Source of the DNA: an uncultured Prevotellaceae bacterium
GTDB lineage: Bacteria > Bacteroidota > Bacteroidia > Bacteroidales > Bacteroidaceae
Direction of reading: 5' to 3'
Length of the DNA stretch: 64,000 nucleotides
Assembly: GCA_902784565.1 (NCBI GenBank)
Contig: CACZVE010000004.1
Span: 1 to 64,000 of the forward strand
The notes beneath the pieces are model-generated. The model worked only from the letters and a program-made list of their open reading frames with translations. It had not been told where the DNA came from and did no database searches. Positions within the stretch are counted from its first letter, which is position 1; each line of letters opens with the position of its first letter. The position numbers were made by a program, and so were the translations under genes. Positions 51,161 through 59,513 of this stretch are shown one piece after another.

Positions 51161-51647
51161 ATTTAATCTGTGCTAATTCCTCGTTGGCCTTTTCAATCTT
51201 GATCTTCAGACTGCCCTTGTAGACAGCCAGGCGCTGTGCCAGGGAAGGATCACTGAGTGCCATCATCTCAACTGCGAGGATGGCGGCATTCTGTGCCCCG
51301 TTGACACCAACGGTAGCCACAGGGATACCCGGGGGCATCTGGACGATGGAAAGGAGGGCATCGAGACCATCGAGCATACCCTTGATAGGCACACCAATAA
51401 CGGGTAACGTGGTGGAGGCGGCAATGACGCCCGGCAGGGCTGCTGCCATACCGGCACCTGCAATAATCACCTTCACCCCACGCTCCTGAGCGGTACGGGC
51501 AAACTCCTCCACAGCCTCCGGCGTACGGTGGGCAGAAAGGGCATTCACTTCAAAAGGTACCTGCATCTCATCGAGCAACTTGCAGGCTTTCTCCATAACG
51601 GGCAGGTCGCTCGTGCTGCCCATGATGATACTTACTAACGGATTCAT
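51141..51647 (-). CDS. purE: N5-carboxyaminoimidazole ribonucleotide mutase
   Basis: A 168-residue enzyme of normal length that converts N5-CAIR to CAIR in purine synthesis. The signature IIMGSTSDLPVMEKA (residues 7-21), the loop SAHRTPEAV and GAGMAAALPGVIAA with PVIGVPI are intact. SIVQMPPGIPVATVGVNGAQNAAILA completes the active site. The last 20 bases overlap the start of ispG, so the two are coupled, although the pathways differ. Confidence 0.95.
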   Translation of the reverse strand: MNPLVSIIMGSTSDLPVMEKACKLLDEMQVPFEVNALSAHRTPEAVEEFARTAQERGVKVIIAGAGMAAALPGVIAASTTLPVIGVPIKGMLDGLDALLSIVQMPPGIPVATVGVNGAQNAAILAVEMMALSDPSLAQRLAVYKGSLKIKIEKANEELAQIKYEYKTN

Positions 51648-51650
51648 ATA

Positions 51651-52274
51651 CTATAAAAAGACTATTCCAATAATTGCACAGACAATACCCACCAGGAAAC
51701 CAGCCACCACCTGTAGCAGCGTGTGCTGACGGAGGATCATACGACTGGTACCGAGGATGCCTGCCACGACAAAGACAAGACAGTGCCACCAGACGGGATT
51801 GAAGCCAAACACCTCGGCAAAGACGAATAAGGCTCCTGCGACACCACCGATGGCTGCCATGTGGGCAGAGATCTTCCACCACACATTGATCAGGGCACAG
51901 ACAATCTGGATGAACAGCGCCGCTGTCACGATGTTGCTCATGAAATGGGGAATATGCAGATAGTCCATCCAGTAGGCACAGGCGAAATAACAGAGGATAC
52001 TGATGACGTAAGGCACCATACGACGTTCCTTGTTACCCAACTGGATCAGTGTCCACCCCTGATAACGGCGGTAGAGGTGAATCAGCACCGTAGGTAACAG
52101 GACAGTGAACAGATAGACCATCGTGAGCACCTGAAACTTATAGGGCCACGGCATCTGACGCAGATAACTCAGCGTGAACAGGGCTATCAGTCCCAGGATG
52201 GGCAGATAGAACGGTGTGAACACCAGGCTCACCACCCTCGCTGCCAATATGATGGTCTTATCCCTTTTAATCAT
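51651..52274 (-). CDS. PAP2-like membrane phosphatase relative
   Basis: A 207-residue protein with six hydrophobic helices. SAHMAAIGG and GTSRMILRQHTLLQVVAGFLVG correspond to the second and third PAP2 motifs (SGH and SRxxxxxHxxxD), but the last aspartate is replaced by glutamine and the first motif KxxxxxxRP is not clear. It could be a phosphatase acting on undecaprenyl-pyrophosphate or phosphatidic acid with altered catalysis, or a non-catalytic relative. It lies between rpoN and purE on the same strand. Confidence 0.7.
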   Translation of the reverse strand: MIKRDKTIILAARVVSLVFTPFYLPILGLIALFTLSYLRQMPWPYKFQVLTMVYLFTVLLPTVLIHLYRRYQGWTLIQLGNKERRMVPYVISILCYFACAYWMDYLHIPHFMSNIVTAALFIQIVCALINVWWKISAHMAAIGGVAGALFVFAEVFGFNPVWWHCLVFVVAGILGTSRMILRQHTLLQVVAGFLVGIVCAIIGIVFL

Positions 52275-52276
52275 CC

Positions 52277-52294
52277 TTCACTATTCACTCTTCA
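52277..52294. repeat. TTCACTA heptamer repeat between rpoN and the PAP2-like gene
   Basis: CTTCACTATTCACTCTTCAT fills the 17-base spacer and contributes the rpoN stop codon. Confidence 0.6.
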
Positions 52295-53797
52295 TTTACG
52301 CATCCGCGCAATGGGGATTCCTAACTGTTCACGATACTTAGCCACTGTGCGACGAGCTATCGGGAAGCCCTTCTTGGCGAGTTCCTCCTTGATGGCATCA
52401 TCACTCAACGGCTTTTGCCTATCTTCTGCCTCCACAATATCGCGCAGGGCAGCCTTGATCTGACGGGTAGAGAGTTCCTCACCACTCTCCGTCACATAAC
52501 TGTCGCTGAAGAAATGACGCAGGGGGAAGGTGCCCCATCGGGTCTGGGCATACTTCGAGTTGCTGACACGCGAGATGGTGCTCAGGTCAAGACCCGTCTT
52601 CTCTGCCACATCCTTCAGGATCATGGGGCGTAACGAAGCCTCGTCGCCATCGAGGAAGAACTGATGCTGCAGGGTGATGATGGCCTGCATGGTAATGGTC
52701 AACGTATGCCGACGCATCTTGATGGCCTCGATGAAACCCTGTGCGGCATCGACCTTCTTCTTGATATAGAGCAGGGCCTCTTTGGTCTGACGACTCAGTT
52801 GGTCCTTATTGTCCTGATATTCCTTCATCGAGTCGACAAACGACTGCGAGACTTTCAGTTCCGGCACCTCGCCGTTGTTGAGGGTGAAGGTGACGGTTCC
52901 GTCGTCCTGCGTGTCGATGATGAAGTCAGGAGTAATCTGTTGGATACTGCGCCCCACTGTCTCACCCATCGAGGCTCCTGGACGGGGATTCAGTTTACGG
53001 AGTTCCTTGAACAGCGCCTCTGCCTGAACATCCGTCAGTGAGAGGGCTGCCTGTATCTTGTCCCAGTGCTTCTTGGTGAAGGCTTCGAAATAGTCGGCAA
53101 TGACCTGACGCATCAGGGTCTTCACCTTTGAGTCGTCGCGACGGTCTATCTGTATGAGCAGACACTCCTGCAACGAACGGGCTCCGATGCCCGCAGGATC
53201 AAAGTCCTGTAACACCTTCAGCACTTGTTCTATCTCCTCATGGGTAGCGTCGATATTATGATAGATGGCAAGTTCGTCGCTGATGACATCCGAGGGTTTT
53301 CTTAAGAGTCCGTCATCATCTAATGAGCCGATAAGGTACTCCATGATATCCCGTTGACGGTCGGTCAGTTCCGTCTCGCCTACTTGTCTCATCAACTGGT
53401 CATAGAACGACTCGCTCTCGCCATAGACCATCTCCTCGCGATCCTCCGTCACATTGCTGCCTCCATGATAGACGGGCAAATCTTCGTCATCCCGCCCGAT
53501 ACCGGCAAGGGCCTCATCCAAGGCAGACTGCCGTTCCTCGCGCTCGGTACTGGCAGAGAAATCATCGGAGAGTTCCGGATCATCCGAGTAATCCGGATAT
53601 TCCGGAGCATCCGGGATGTCATAGCCAGTCTCTGCCTCTAAGGCGGGATTGTCGTTCATCTCCGTATTGATACGGTCCACCAGTTGGGTGATAGGCAGTT
53701 CCACGAGTGTGGCCTGCAACAACTGCTGGTGGGAGATGGTCTGTGCCAGTTTCTGCCCCTGCGTCAGTTTCTGTTCCTGTATCTGACTCTGCGCCAT
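52292..53797 (-). CDS. rpoN: RNA polymerase sigma-54 factor
   Basis: A 501-residue sigma factor of normal length. Region I is glutamine-rich (QIQEQKLTQGQKLAQTISHQQLLQATLVEL). Region II is acidic (residues about 60-115). The core-binding region has DPAGIGARSLQECLLIQI. The DNA-binding part has VAEKTGLDLSTISRVSNSKY and the RpoN box ARRTVAKYREQLGIP near the C-terminus. It needs an enhancer-binding ATPase; none is in this window. Its start overlaps the stop of the next upstream gene (TAATG). Confidence 0.97.
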   Translation of the reverse strand: MAQSQIQEQKLTQGQKLAQTISHQQLLQATLVELPITQLVDRINTEMNDNPALEAETGYDIPDAPEYPDYSDDPELSDDFSASTEREERQSALDEALAGIGRDDEDLPVYHGGSNVTEDREEMVYGESESFYDQLMRQVGETELTDRQRDIMEYLIGSLDDDGLLRKPSDVISDELAIYHNIDATHEEIEQVLKVLQDFDPAGIGARSLQECLLIQIDRRDDSKVKTLMRQVIADYFEAFTKKHWDKIQAALSLTDVQAEALFKELRKLNPRPGASMGETVGRSIQQITPDFIIDTQDDGTVTFTLNNGEVPELKVSQSFVDSMKEYQDNKDQLSRQTKEALLYIKKKVDAAQGFIEAIKMRRHTLTITMQAIITLQHQFFLDGDEASLRPMILKDVAEKTGLDLSTISRVSNSKYAQTRWGTFPLRHFFSDSYVTESGEELSTRQIKAALRDIVEAEDRQKPLSDDAIKEELAKKGFPIARRTVAKYREQLGIPIARMRK

Positions 53798-54444
53798 TAT
53801 TTAAAATATTCCTTCAACTGTGCCGCATACGAGGCCAGTTCCTCGGTATTGGCATTGCCGAAACGTCGCCACACCTCCGTACACGGCAGGAGCAGCGGAC
53901 TGAACGTCACATCCTTCCGGTTCAGGTAAGGATCACAATGTTGGAACACGTCCATCGCGTCGACCACCCCCAACGGAGTCACTTTAATGAGTCGTGCCAG
54001 TTCCTGAATCTCCGGGGTCTCAATGACCATCGTGGCGGGTGTCAGACGGAAATAGAGGTCGAGGATGAGGATGAGCATCACGGGAGTCATACTACCCTTG
54101 CCGGCAATCGGACGGAAGTCGCGCTCAAAAGTCTCGTTCACTTCCACACCCTCAAAGAAGGCATTCGCCGTGCCATAGCCCCGCATCTCACGCCACAATT
54201 TAACGGCCCGAGAGAGTTTCCGGGGGTTGTTGCCGTAGGTCTCCCAGATATGTTCGATGCGTGGGGTCTCCAAGTTGGCAATCTGACACATACGCGCAAA
54301 AAGGACGTTAGGCGCGATGTGCAGTTCCAGACTCAGATTCACCATCTTCCGACTGTACATCGGTTTGATGCCCACCGGCTTCTGCAGGTATATCTGCATC
54401 AGTAGGAGCCAGTAATCATCCGACCATTTTATGTTCTTAGACAT
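53797..54444 (-). CDS. Conserved-looking protein of unknown function coupled to rpoN
   Basis: A 215-residue cytoplasmic protein, mainly helical, with no signal peptide, membrane segment or motif that I recognise. Segments such as WLLLMQIYLQKPVGIKPMYSRKMVNLSLELHI and RKLSRAVKLWREMRGYGTANAFFEGVE look well structured. Its stop overlaps the rpoN ATG by 1 base (TAATG), so rpoN is translated behind it. That link suggests, but does not show, a role connected to sigma-54. It starts 21 bases after the flavodoxin stop. Confidence 0.6.
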   Translation of the reverse strand: MSKNIKWSDDYWLLLMQIYLQKPVGIKPMYSRKMVNLSLELHIAPNVLFARMCQIANLETPRIEHIWETYGNNPRKLSRAVKLWREMRGYGTANAFFEGVEVNETFERDFRPIAGKGSMTPVMLILILDLYFRLTPATMVIETPEIQELARLIKVTPLGVVDAMDVFQHCDPYLNRKDVTFSPLLLPCTEVWRRFGNANTEELASYAAQLKEYFK

Positions 54445-54465
54445 TCTATGATTGTTTAGTAGTCC

Positions 54466-55269
54466 TTATCGCACCACTTGCGTAAACTCGGGCTTGGCAT
54501 CAGCCTCCTTACCCATCGTCACGTAGATGGTAGAGGTCTGCGCACCGCCACCGCCGAAGCCCTGGCTCTTCACCTTGAACTCGTAGTCGATGCTGTCGTC
54601 TGTCGTACGCTTGCCACAAGTCTCAGGGGTACCGAGGGGGAACTGGTAACTGGAACAGGCTGCTTCGAAGATAGCCTTCTCGGCATCCGTCACGGGTTTC
54701 TGCTCGGAATAGGCAGACAGGGGCTTGACAGAGCCTTTCTTATAGCCATTCTCCTTCAGGAACCTGTCGAGTTCCTTCGCTGCTGCAGCCACCCTTGCCT
54801 GACGCACACCATAACCAGCCTGGATCTTGGCCTTGGGGAGTGCCTTCACAAGGGCATCGGACGAGGTGTTCAGACCACCACTGCCGAAAGTGCAGAAAGG
54901 TACAACCTTCTTGCCAGCGAAGTCCTGTTCCTTGAGGAGTGAGGTAACAGGCGAGGCATAGGTGCCGCCCCAGATGGGATAGCCCAGGAAGATAACGTCG
55001 TAATCGGCAATCTTCGCCTTGAGAGGCTTAATCTTAGGCAGCGTACCACTCTGATTCTCCTTTTGTACACGCTGCATCGTCTCCTGGAAGTTACCGGAAT
55101 AAGGCTCTTCGGGGAGGATAGCCTCTATATCGGCACCGAGTTGTTTCTGTAACTCCTCTGCCACAGCCTTGGTCGTACCAGACTCAGAGAAATAAAGCAC
55201 CAGACTCTTTTTCTGTGCAAAACTTGTCATTGATACCATCATTGCAATGAATAATAAAATCTTTTTCAT
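54466..55269 (-). CDS. Exported flavodoxin-like protein
   Basis: A 267-residue protein with a clear signal peptide (residues 1-18, ending TSFAQ). Residues about 22-175 are a flavodoxin domain: FMN phosphate loop LYFSESGTTKAVAE, then YDVIFLGYPIWGGTYASPV and FCTFGSGGLNTS. The C-terminal 80 residues have no match that I know and end in a possible small beta domain. Flavodoxins normally work in the cytoplasm, so the signal is notable; the cofactor would have to be loaded before or during export. It may act in periplasmic electron transfer (inference). No promoter box is evident. Confidence 0.85.
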   Translation of the reverse strand: MKKILLFIAMMVSMTSFAQKKSLVLYFSESGTTKAVAEELQKQLGADIEAILPEEPYSGNFQETMQRVQKENQSGTLPKIKPLKAKIADYDVIFLGYPIWGGTYASPVTSLLKEQDFAGKKVVPFCTFGSGGLNTSSDALVKALPKAKIQAGYGVRQARVAAAAKELDRFLKENGYKKGSVKPLSAYSEQKPVTDAEKAIFEAACSSYQFPLGTPETCGKRTTDDSIDYEFKVKSQGFGGGGAQTSTIYVTMGKEADAKPEFTQVVR

Positions 55270-55298
55270 AATTCTGTTGATTTGTTATATTCTTGTTT

Positions 55299-55781
55299 CT
55301 ATTTGTCTACATCAGCCTTAGCGCTGAAGGCCAGCGCATACGTCCGCATCTGCTTCACCATCGCCAAGAGTCCGTTGCTACGGGTGGGCGATAGGTGCTC
55401 CTTCAGTCCTATCTCGTCAATGAAATAGAGGTCTGCATCGAGTATCTCCTGCGGCGTATGGTCACTGAGTACACGGATCAACAGACTCACGATACCTTTC
55501 ACGATCAGCGCATCGCTCTCCGCCCGGAAGTGAATCAGGGGGACTGTCCCTGTGATAGCAGCACCGCGAAGATCATGGGGACTGTCCCCCTGATTCACTA
55601 ACTCCGCCACTAACCAAACCCGGCTCTGGCATCCATCAATCAGGTTCTGCTCCGTCTTGTATTGATCCTCCAACGGCTCCTGCTCGTTGCCTAAGTCTAT
55701 CAACAACTGATACTTGTCCATCCAGTCATCAAGACCTGCGAACTCCTCTATAATCTCGTCTTGTATTTCGTTGATTGTCAT
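55299..55781 (-). CDS. sufE: SufE cysteine desulfurase activator with an in-frame palindromic insertion
   Basis: A 160-residue SufE. It accepts sulfur from SufS and stimulates Fe-S cluster assembly; the acceptor is C51 in LIDGCQSRVWLVAEL. Residues 62-84 (VNQGDSPHDLR...TVPLIH) are encoded exactly by the 69-bp palindromic element at 55530-55598 and fill the place of a short beta-turn in usual SufE proteins. FRAESDALIVKGIVSLLIRVLSDHTPQEIL and the end are normal. The insertion lies in a surface hairpin near the active site, so the enzyme may still work. The start overlaps the U32 peptidase stop by 4 bases. Confidence 0.92.
   Translation of the reverse strand: MTINEIQDEIIEEFAGLDDWMDKYQLLIDLGNEQEPLEDQYKTEQNLIDGCQSRVWLVAELVNQGDSPHDLRGAAITGTVPLIHFRAESDALIVKGIVSLLIRVLSDHTPQEILDADLYFIDEIGLKEHLSPTRSNGLLAMVKQMRTYALAFSAKADVDK
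55530..55598. repeat. 69-bp REP-like palindromic element inside sufE
   Basis: Arms 55530-55550 and 55578-55598 are inverted 21-bp copies with one mismatch, each containing GGGACTGTCCC, around a 27-bp loop. The total length is a multiple of three and no stop is introduced in the sufE frame. Confidence 0.8.
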
Positions 55782-57016
55782 TGTTCTTCCAATTTAAAAA
55801 GTTTGTCACTGGGGCGGACCTTGTCGGGAACGGCAATGGAGACACGGGTGCCTTGTTGGGCAACCTGTACCGGGCCGTTGTCATCGTGGATCTCATCGGC
55901 AGTGACGTAGATAACACCCGTGGTAGGACCCGTAATCAACATCTTATCACCCACCTTGAAGGTGGTAGCCTCCACAGTGAACTCCGCCACACCGAGTTTG
56001 GAGTAATACTTCGTACCCTTCCCCACATAGACCTTATGTTCCGTGGCGTTGGAGCCGTAGTTCTTGTTCCACTCACCCATGAGCTGGCCCTGGTAGTAAC
56101 CATCCCAGAAGCCACGGTTGAAGACAGTGGCGAGACGACGATCCCACTCGTCCTTCTTCTCTTCGGTGAAAGTGTCGTCGAGCACAGCCTGTATCGCCTC
56201 CTTATAGCACTTCACAACGGTATAGACATACTCCGGCCCTCTGGCACGTCCCTCAATCTTAAAGACCCGTACTCCAGCGTTCATCATCTTGTCGATGAAA
56301 CGGACGGTCTTCAAATCCTTGGGCGACATGATGTATTTGTTGTCGATGGCAAGTTGGTAACCCGTCTCGTTATCGGTAGCGGTATAGGAGCGACGACAAA
56401 TCTGGATGCATTCCCCACGATTCGCAGAACGGTTGGCGGCATGAAGCGACATATAACACTTGCCGCTAATGGCCATGCAGAGTGCACCGTGACAGAACAT
56501 CTCGATACGTACCTGCTCACCCGAAGGACCGCAGATATGCTTTGCCTCCACCTGACGGTAGATATCAGCCACCTGATCCATATTCAACTCACGGGCCAAC
56601 ACCACCACATCGGCAAACTGGGCATAGAAGCGCAAGGCTTCGATGTTCGAGATGTTCAGTTGCGTAGAGAGATGCACCTCCTGTCCCACCCGATTACAAT
56701 AGGTCATCACGGCGACATCAGAAGCGATGACAGCAGAGATACCAGCCTCATGGGCCGCATCGATGATCTGGTGCATCAAAGGGATATCCTCACCGTAGAT
56801 GATGGTGTTGACGGTGAGGTAACTCTTGATACCGTGCTCATCGCACTGACGGGCAATGTCGCGCAGGTCATCGATGGTGAACGTCGAGGCAGAATGCGCC
56901 CGCATGTTCAATTTCTCGATACCGAAATAGATACTGTCAGCCCCAGCCTGAATGGCTGCTGCCAACGACTCGCGCGAACCCACCGGCGCCATGATTTCAA
57001 AGTCCTGTATCTTCAT
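55778..57016 (-). CDS. U32-family peptidase-like protein (tRNA hydroxylation type)
   Basis: 412 residues from ATG 57016; the frame extends to 57055 but across the promoter. N-terminal part: IMAPVGSRESLAAAIQAGADSIYFGIEKLNMRAHS. The U32 signature is EMFCHGALCMAISGKCYMSLHAANRSANRGECIQICRR (about residues 165-202) with its four cysteines, which bind an Fe-S cluster in relatives such as TrhP/RlhA that hydroxylate RNA. The C-terminal part is a small beta domain. The box TATCTTTG at 57025-57032 leaves a leader of only a few bases. It is coupled to sufE, which fits a need for Fe-S clusters. Confidence 0.88.
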   Translation of the reverse strand: MKIQDFEIMAPVGSRESLAAAIQAGADSIYFGIEKLNMRAHSASTFTIDDLRDIARQCDEHGIKSYLTVNTIIYGEDIPLMHQIIDAAHEAGISAVIASDVAVMTYCNRVGQEVHLSTQLNISNIEALRFYAQFADVVVLARELNMDQVADIYRQVEAKHICGPSGEQVRIEMFCHGALCMAISGKCYMSLHAANRSANRGECIQICRRSYTATDNETGYQLAIDNKYIMSPKDLKTVRFIDKMMNAGVRVFKIEGRARGPEYVYTVVKCYKEAIQAVLDDTFTEEKKDEWDRRLATVFNRGFWDGYYQGQLMGEWNKNYGSNATEHKVYVGKGTKYYSKLGVAEFTVEATTFKVGDKMLITGPTTGVIYVTADEIHDDNGPVQVAQQGTRVSIAVPDKVRPSDKLFKLEEQ

Positions 57017-57024
57017 TTCGGTTG

Positions 57025-57032
57025 CAAAGATA
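57025..57032 (-). promoter_or_regulatory. -7 promoter box of the U32-sufE operon
   Basis: Reverse-strand TATCTTTG followed by CAACCGAAATG: the start codon is 8 bases away, so the mRNA is nearly leaderless. Confidence 0.65.
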
Positions 57033-57040
57033 TAAAAAAA

Positions 57041-57070
57041 GCCACAGATTATCACAGATAATCACAGATT
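57041..57070. repeat. CACAGATTA-type short tandem repeat
   Basis: CCACAGATTATCACAGATAA followed by TCACAGATT, between divergent promoters, as at 48893-48927. Confidence 0.6.
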
Positions 57071-57075
57071 TTTAT

Positions 57076-57083
57076 TACTTTTG
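57076..57083 (+). promoter_or_regulatory. -7 promoter box of the papain-like lipoprotein gene
   Basis: TACTTTTG followed by CCCCC, 8 bases before ATG 57092. Confidence 0.6.
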
Positions 57084-57091
57084 CCCCCAAT

Positions 57092-57889
57092 ATGAAACGA
57101 ATTGTCTATTTGATGACCCTTCTGGTACTGTTGACGGGCTGCGCCAAAAAGAAAGAATCCCGTTACGCCACCAGTCATACAGAGTCGCAACACTTCACCC
57201 AAGAAGTGCTGAACCGCATGACCCCCGTCAAAGACCAGGGCGACAGTGAGACGTGTTGGATTTACGCCATGCTCGCCGCTATCGAGACGGAACATCTGGC
57301 GTGGGGCGACTCCGTGAATCTCTCGCCTTATTTTATTGAGAAGATGATGGAACAAGAGCCCGATGCACCCGAGAACAAACGGGGCGAGGCTGCTACTCTG
57401 CTCCGTCTGATGGAGAAATACGGTATCTGCGGCTACGACGCCATGCGGACCATAGACACACCCGCCCCACGGTTTGTGTTTATGTTGGGAGCAGAGTATA
57501 CACCTCAGGAGTTTGCCCGTAGCGTCTGCGCACCCGGGGAGTATCTGCAACTGATGTGCGACGACAACAAACCTTATTATGCGGAGATGGAACTGGAAAC
57601 ACCCGACAACTGGTTGCACGACCGCTACCTGAATATCCCCATGGACTCGTTGCTTGCCAAGACCGAGCGCGCCGTACGCCAACATCACGGGGTGTGCTGG
57701 TGTGACGAAGGTCACGGAATGGCCATCGTAGGTATTGCCCATGACAATCAAGGGAAACAATATTTCATCATGAAGAACTCTTGGGGCACCGAAGGCCCAA
57801 ACAAGGGTCTGGAATATGTGCCTTTCGATTATTTCAAAAAGCACACGGTTTCTGTCGTGATGACAAAAAAAGCCTACGGCAGACCGTAG
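57092..57889 (+). CDS. Papain-like (C1) cysteine peptidase lipoprotein
   Basis: A 265-residue lipoprotein with lipobox LLTGC (cysteine 17). The active site is complete: oxyanion glutamine and nucleophile in TPVKDQGDSETCWIYAMLAAIE (residues about 44-65), histidine in DEGHGMAIVGIAHD, and asparagine in IMKNSWGT. The length is that of a bare catalytic domain without a large propeptide. It would cleave proteins in the periplasm or at the cell surface. Its last codons (AYGRP-stop) are encoded by the hairpin that terminates the convergent cysS gene. Confidence 0.9.
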   Translation: MKRIVYLMTLLVLLTGCAKKKESRYATSHTESQHFTQEVLNRMTPVKDQGDSETCWIYAMLAAIETEHLAWGDSVNLSPYFIEKMMEQEPDAPENKRGEAATLLRLMEKYGICGYDAMRTIDTPAPRFVFMLGAEYTPQEFARSVCAPGEYLQLMCDDNKPYYAEMELETPDNWLHDRYLNIPMDSLLAKTERAVRQHHGVCWCDEGHGMAIVGIAHDNQGKQYFIMKNSWGTEGPNKGLEYVPFDYFKKHTVSVVMTKKAYGRP

Positions 57890-57892
57890 GCT
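57864..57892 (-). terminator. cysS terminator, embedded in the 3' end of the peptidase gene
   Basis: AGCCTACGG (57871-57879) and CCGTAGGCT (57884-57892) form a 9-bp stem. On the reverse strand it is followed by a run of seven T. It lies about 20 bases past the cysS stop and encodes the end of the opposite gene. Confidence 0.8.
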
Positions 57893-57918
57893 CACTATTC
57901 ACTTTTCACTATTCACTT
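57892..57918. repeat. TTCACTA/TTCACTT heptamer repeat
   Basis: Four consecutive heptamers between the peptidase and cysS; they supply the cysS stop codon. Related runs occur at 6716, 42491 and 52277. Confidence 0.6.
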
Positions 57919-59424
57919 ATTTAGTTTCCAAGTGACACCGTCCTTGGTATCCTTCACTTCAAAACCGGCTGCAGCCAGTTCATCGCGGATCTTATCACTG
58001 GTAGCCCAGTCCTTGTCAGCCTTGGCCTTGGCACGGAGTTCCAACACCATATCAACCACCTTGCCGAAAGCCTCCTCACGAGCATTGTTGCCACCCCCAA
58101 ACGTTGCGGCGGATTTGCTATCCGGCGCTAATCCGAGGATATCCTCAGCAAAAAGATGCATGGTCTCGGAGAGTTCCTTCAGACAGTCGGCACAGATGGT
58201 TGCCTTATGATCCACCAGTTTATTGATGACGGTGCAGGCCTCAAAGAGGTTACTGATGACCTGAGGTGTGGCGAAGTCGTCGTTCATCGCATCGTAACAC
58301 TTCTGACGAAGAGCCTTCACTACCTTCTCTGTCTCTGCATCGCACTTGTCCGACACCTGAACACGCTCCAAGTCACTGATGGCGTTCATCAGTTTCTCCA
58401 GTCCTTTCTCTGCTGCCACAAGGGCCTCATTCGAGAAGTCCACCGTACCACGATAGTGCGCACTCAGGACAAAGAAACGGATGGTCATGGGCGAATAGGC
58501 CTTTTCCAACAACGGGTGATTTCCCGTAAAGAACTGCTCCAGCGTGATGAAGTTGTTGTACGACTTACCCATCTTCTGACCGTTGATGGTCAACATGTTG
58601 TTGTGCATCCAGTACTTCACGGCGGGGTGTCCCATCGAGGCCTGAGCCTGGGCAATCTCACACTCGTGGTGGGGGAACACCAGATCCATACCGCCGCCAT
58701 GGATATCAAACTCCTCGCCTAAGTACTTACGTCCCATTGCCGTACACTCACAGTGCCAGCCAGGGAAGCCATCGCTCCAAGGTGAAGGCCAACGCATGAT
58801 ATGTTCAGGCTGGGCCTTCTTCCACAGGGCGAAGTCAGCCTGATTGCGCTTCTCGCCTACCCCGTCGAGGTTTTCGCGAGAGGCATCCTTGATATTCTCA
58901 AGGCTTCTGCCAGACAGGATACCGTATTGATATTTCTTATTATACGCCTCAATGTCGAAATAGACAGAGCCGTTACTCTCATAGGCAAAGCCATTGTCGA
59001 GGATCTGCTGCACCAGTTGCTGCTGTTCAATGATGTGTCCTGTGGCATGCGGTTCAATGGAGGGACGCAACACCCCCAGCGCATCCATTGCCTGATGATA
59101 GCGGTTGGTGTAGTACTGGGCTATCTCCATCGGCTCCAACTGTTCCAGACGGGCCTTCTTGGCAATCTTGTCCTCACCCTCGTCGGCATCATGCTCCAGA
59201 TGCCCCACATCGGTGATGTTACGCACATACCTTACCTTATAGCCTAAGTGTTTCAGATAACGGAACACCAGGTCGAAGGTGATTGCAGGACGAGCATGAC
59301 CCAGATGGGGATCACCATAGACGGTAGGACCACAGACATACATGCCCACATTGGGCGCATGCAACGGCTCGAAGCGTTCCTTCTGCCGCGTCAACGTATT
59401 GTAAATAACCAGTTTTGATTCCAT
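57913..59424 (-). CDS. cysS: Cysteinyl-tRNA synthetase
   Basis: A 503-residue class I aminoacyl-tRNA synthetase that charges tRNA-Cys. [19 protein letters not shown] carries the zinc cysteine and the HIGH motif (HLGH). The other zinc ligands are in WHCECTAMG and FPHHECE. The KMSKS motif is KMGKS. The C-terminal helical DALR-type domain is complete. It is the only aminoacyl-tRNA synthetase in the window. The promoter box is at 59445-59452. Confidence 0.97.
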   Translation of the reverse strand: MESKLVIYNTLTRQKERFEPLHAPNVGMYVCGPTVYGDPHLGHARPAITFDLVFRYLKHLGYKVRYVRNITDVGHLEHDADEGEDKIAKKARLEQLEPMEIAQYYTNRYHQAMDALGVLRPSIEPHATGHIIEQQQLVQQILDNGFAYESNGSVYFDIEAYNKKYQYGILSGRSLENIKDASRENLDGVGEKRNQADFALWKKAQPEHIMRWPSPWSDGFPGWHCECTAMGRKYLGEEFDIHGGGMDLVFPHHECEIAQAQASMGHPAVKYWMHNNMLTINGQKMGKSYNNFITLEQFFTGNHPLLEKAYSPMTIRFFVLSAHYRGTVDFSNEALVAAEKGLEKLMNAISDLERVQVSDKCDAETEKVVKALRQKCYDAMNDDFATPQVISNLFEACTVINKLVDHKATICADCLKELSETMHLFAEDILGLAPDSKSAATFGGGNNAREEAFGKVVDMVLELRAKAKADKDWATSDKIRDELAAAGFEVKDTKDGVTWKLNK

Positions 59425-59444
59425 ATTCTCAATGATTTAGGCGA

Positions 59445-59452
59445 CAAAGGTA
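59445..59452 (-). promoter_or_regulatory. -7 promoter box of cysS
   Basis: Reverse-strand TACCTTTG followed by TCGCC, 20 bases before the ATG at 59424. Confidence 0.6.
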
Positions 59453-59513
59453 CAAATAAATAGGCGAAATGCAAAACATTTCGCCATTTATTTTATTTAA
59501 TCAGACAATTCCG

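Noticed and set aside
55775..57061. 428-residue frame on the + strand
   Set aside because: It is the mirror image of the U32 peptidase gene; the translation lacks any domain and is rich in residues expected from antisense reading.
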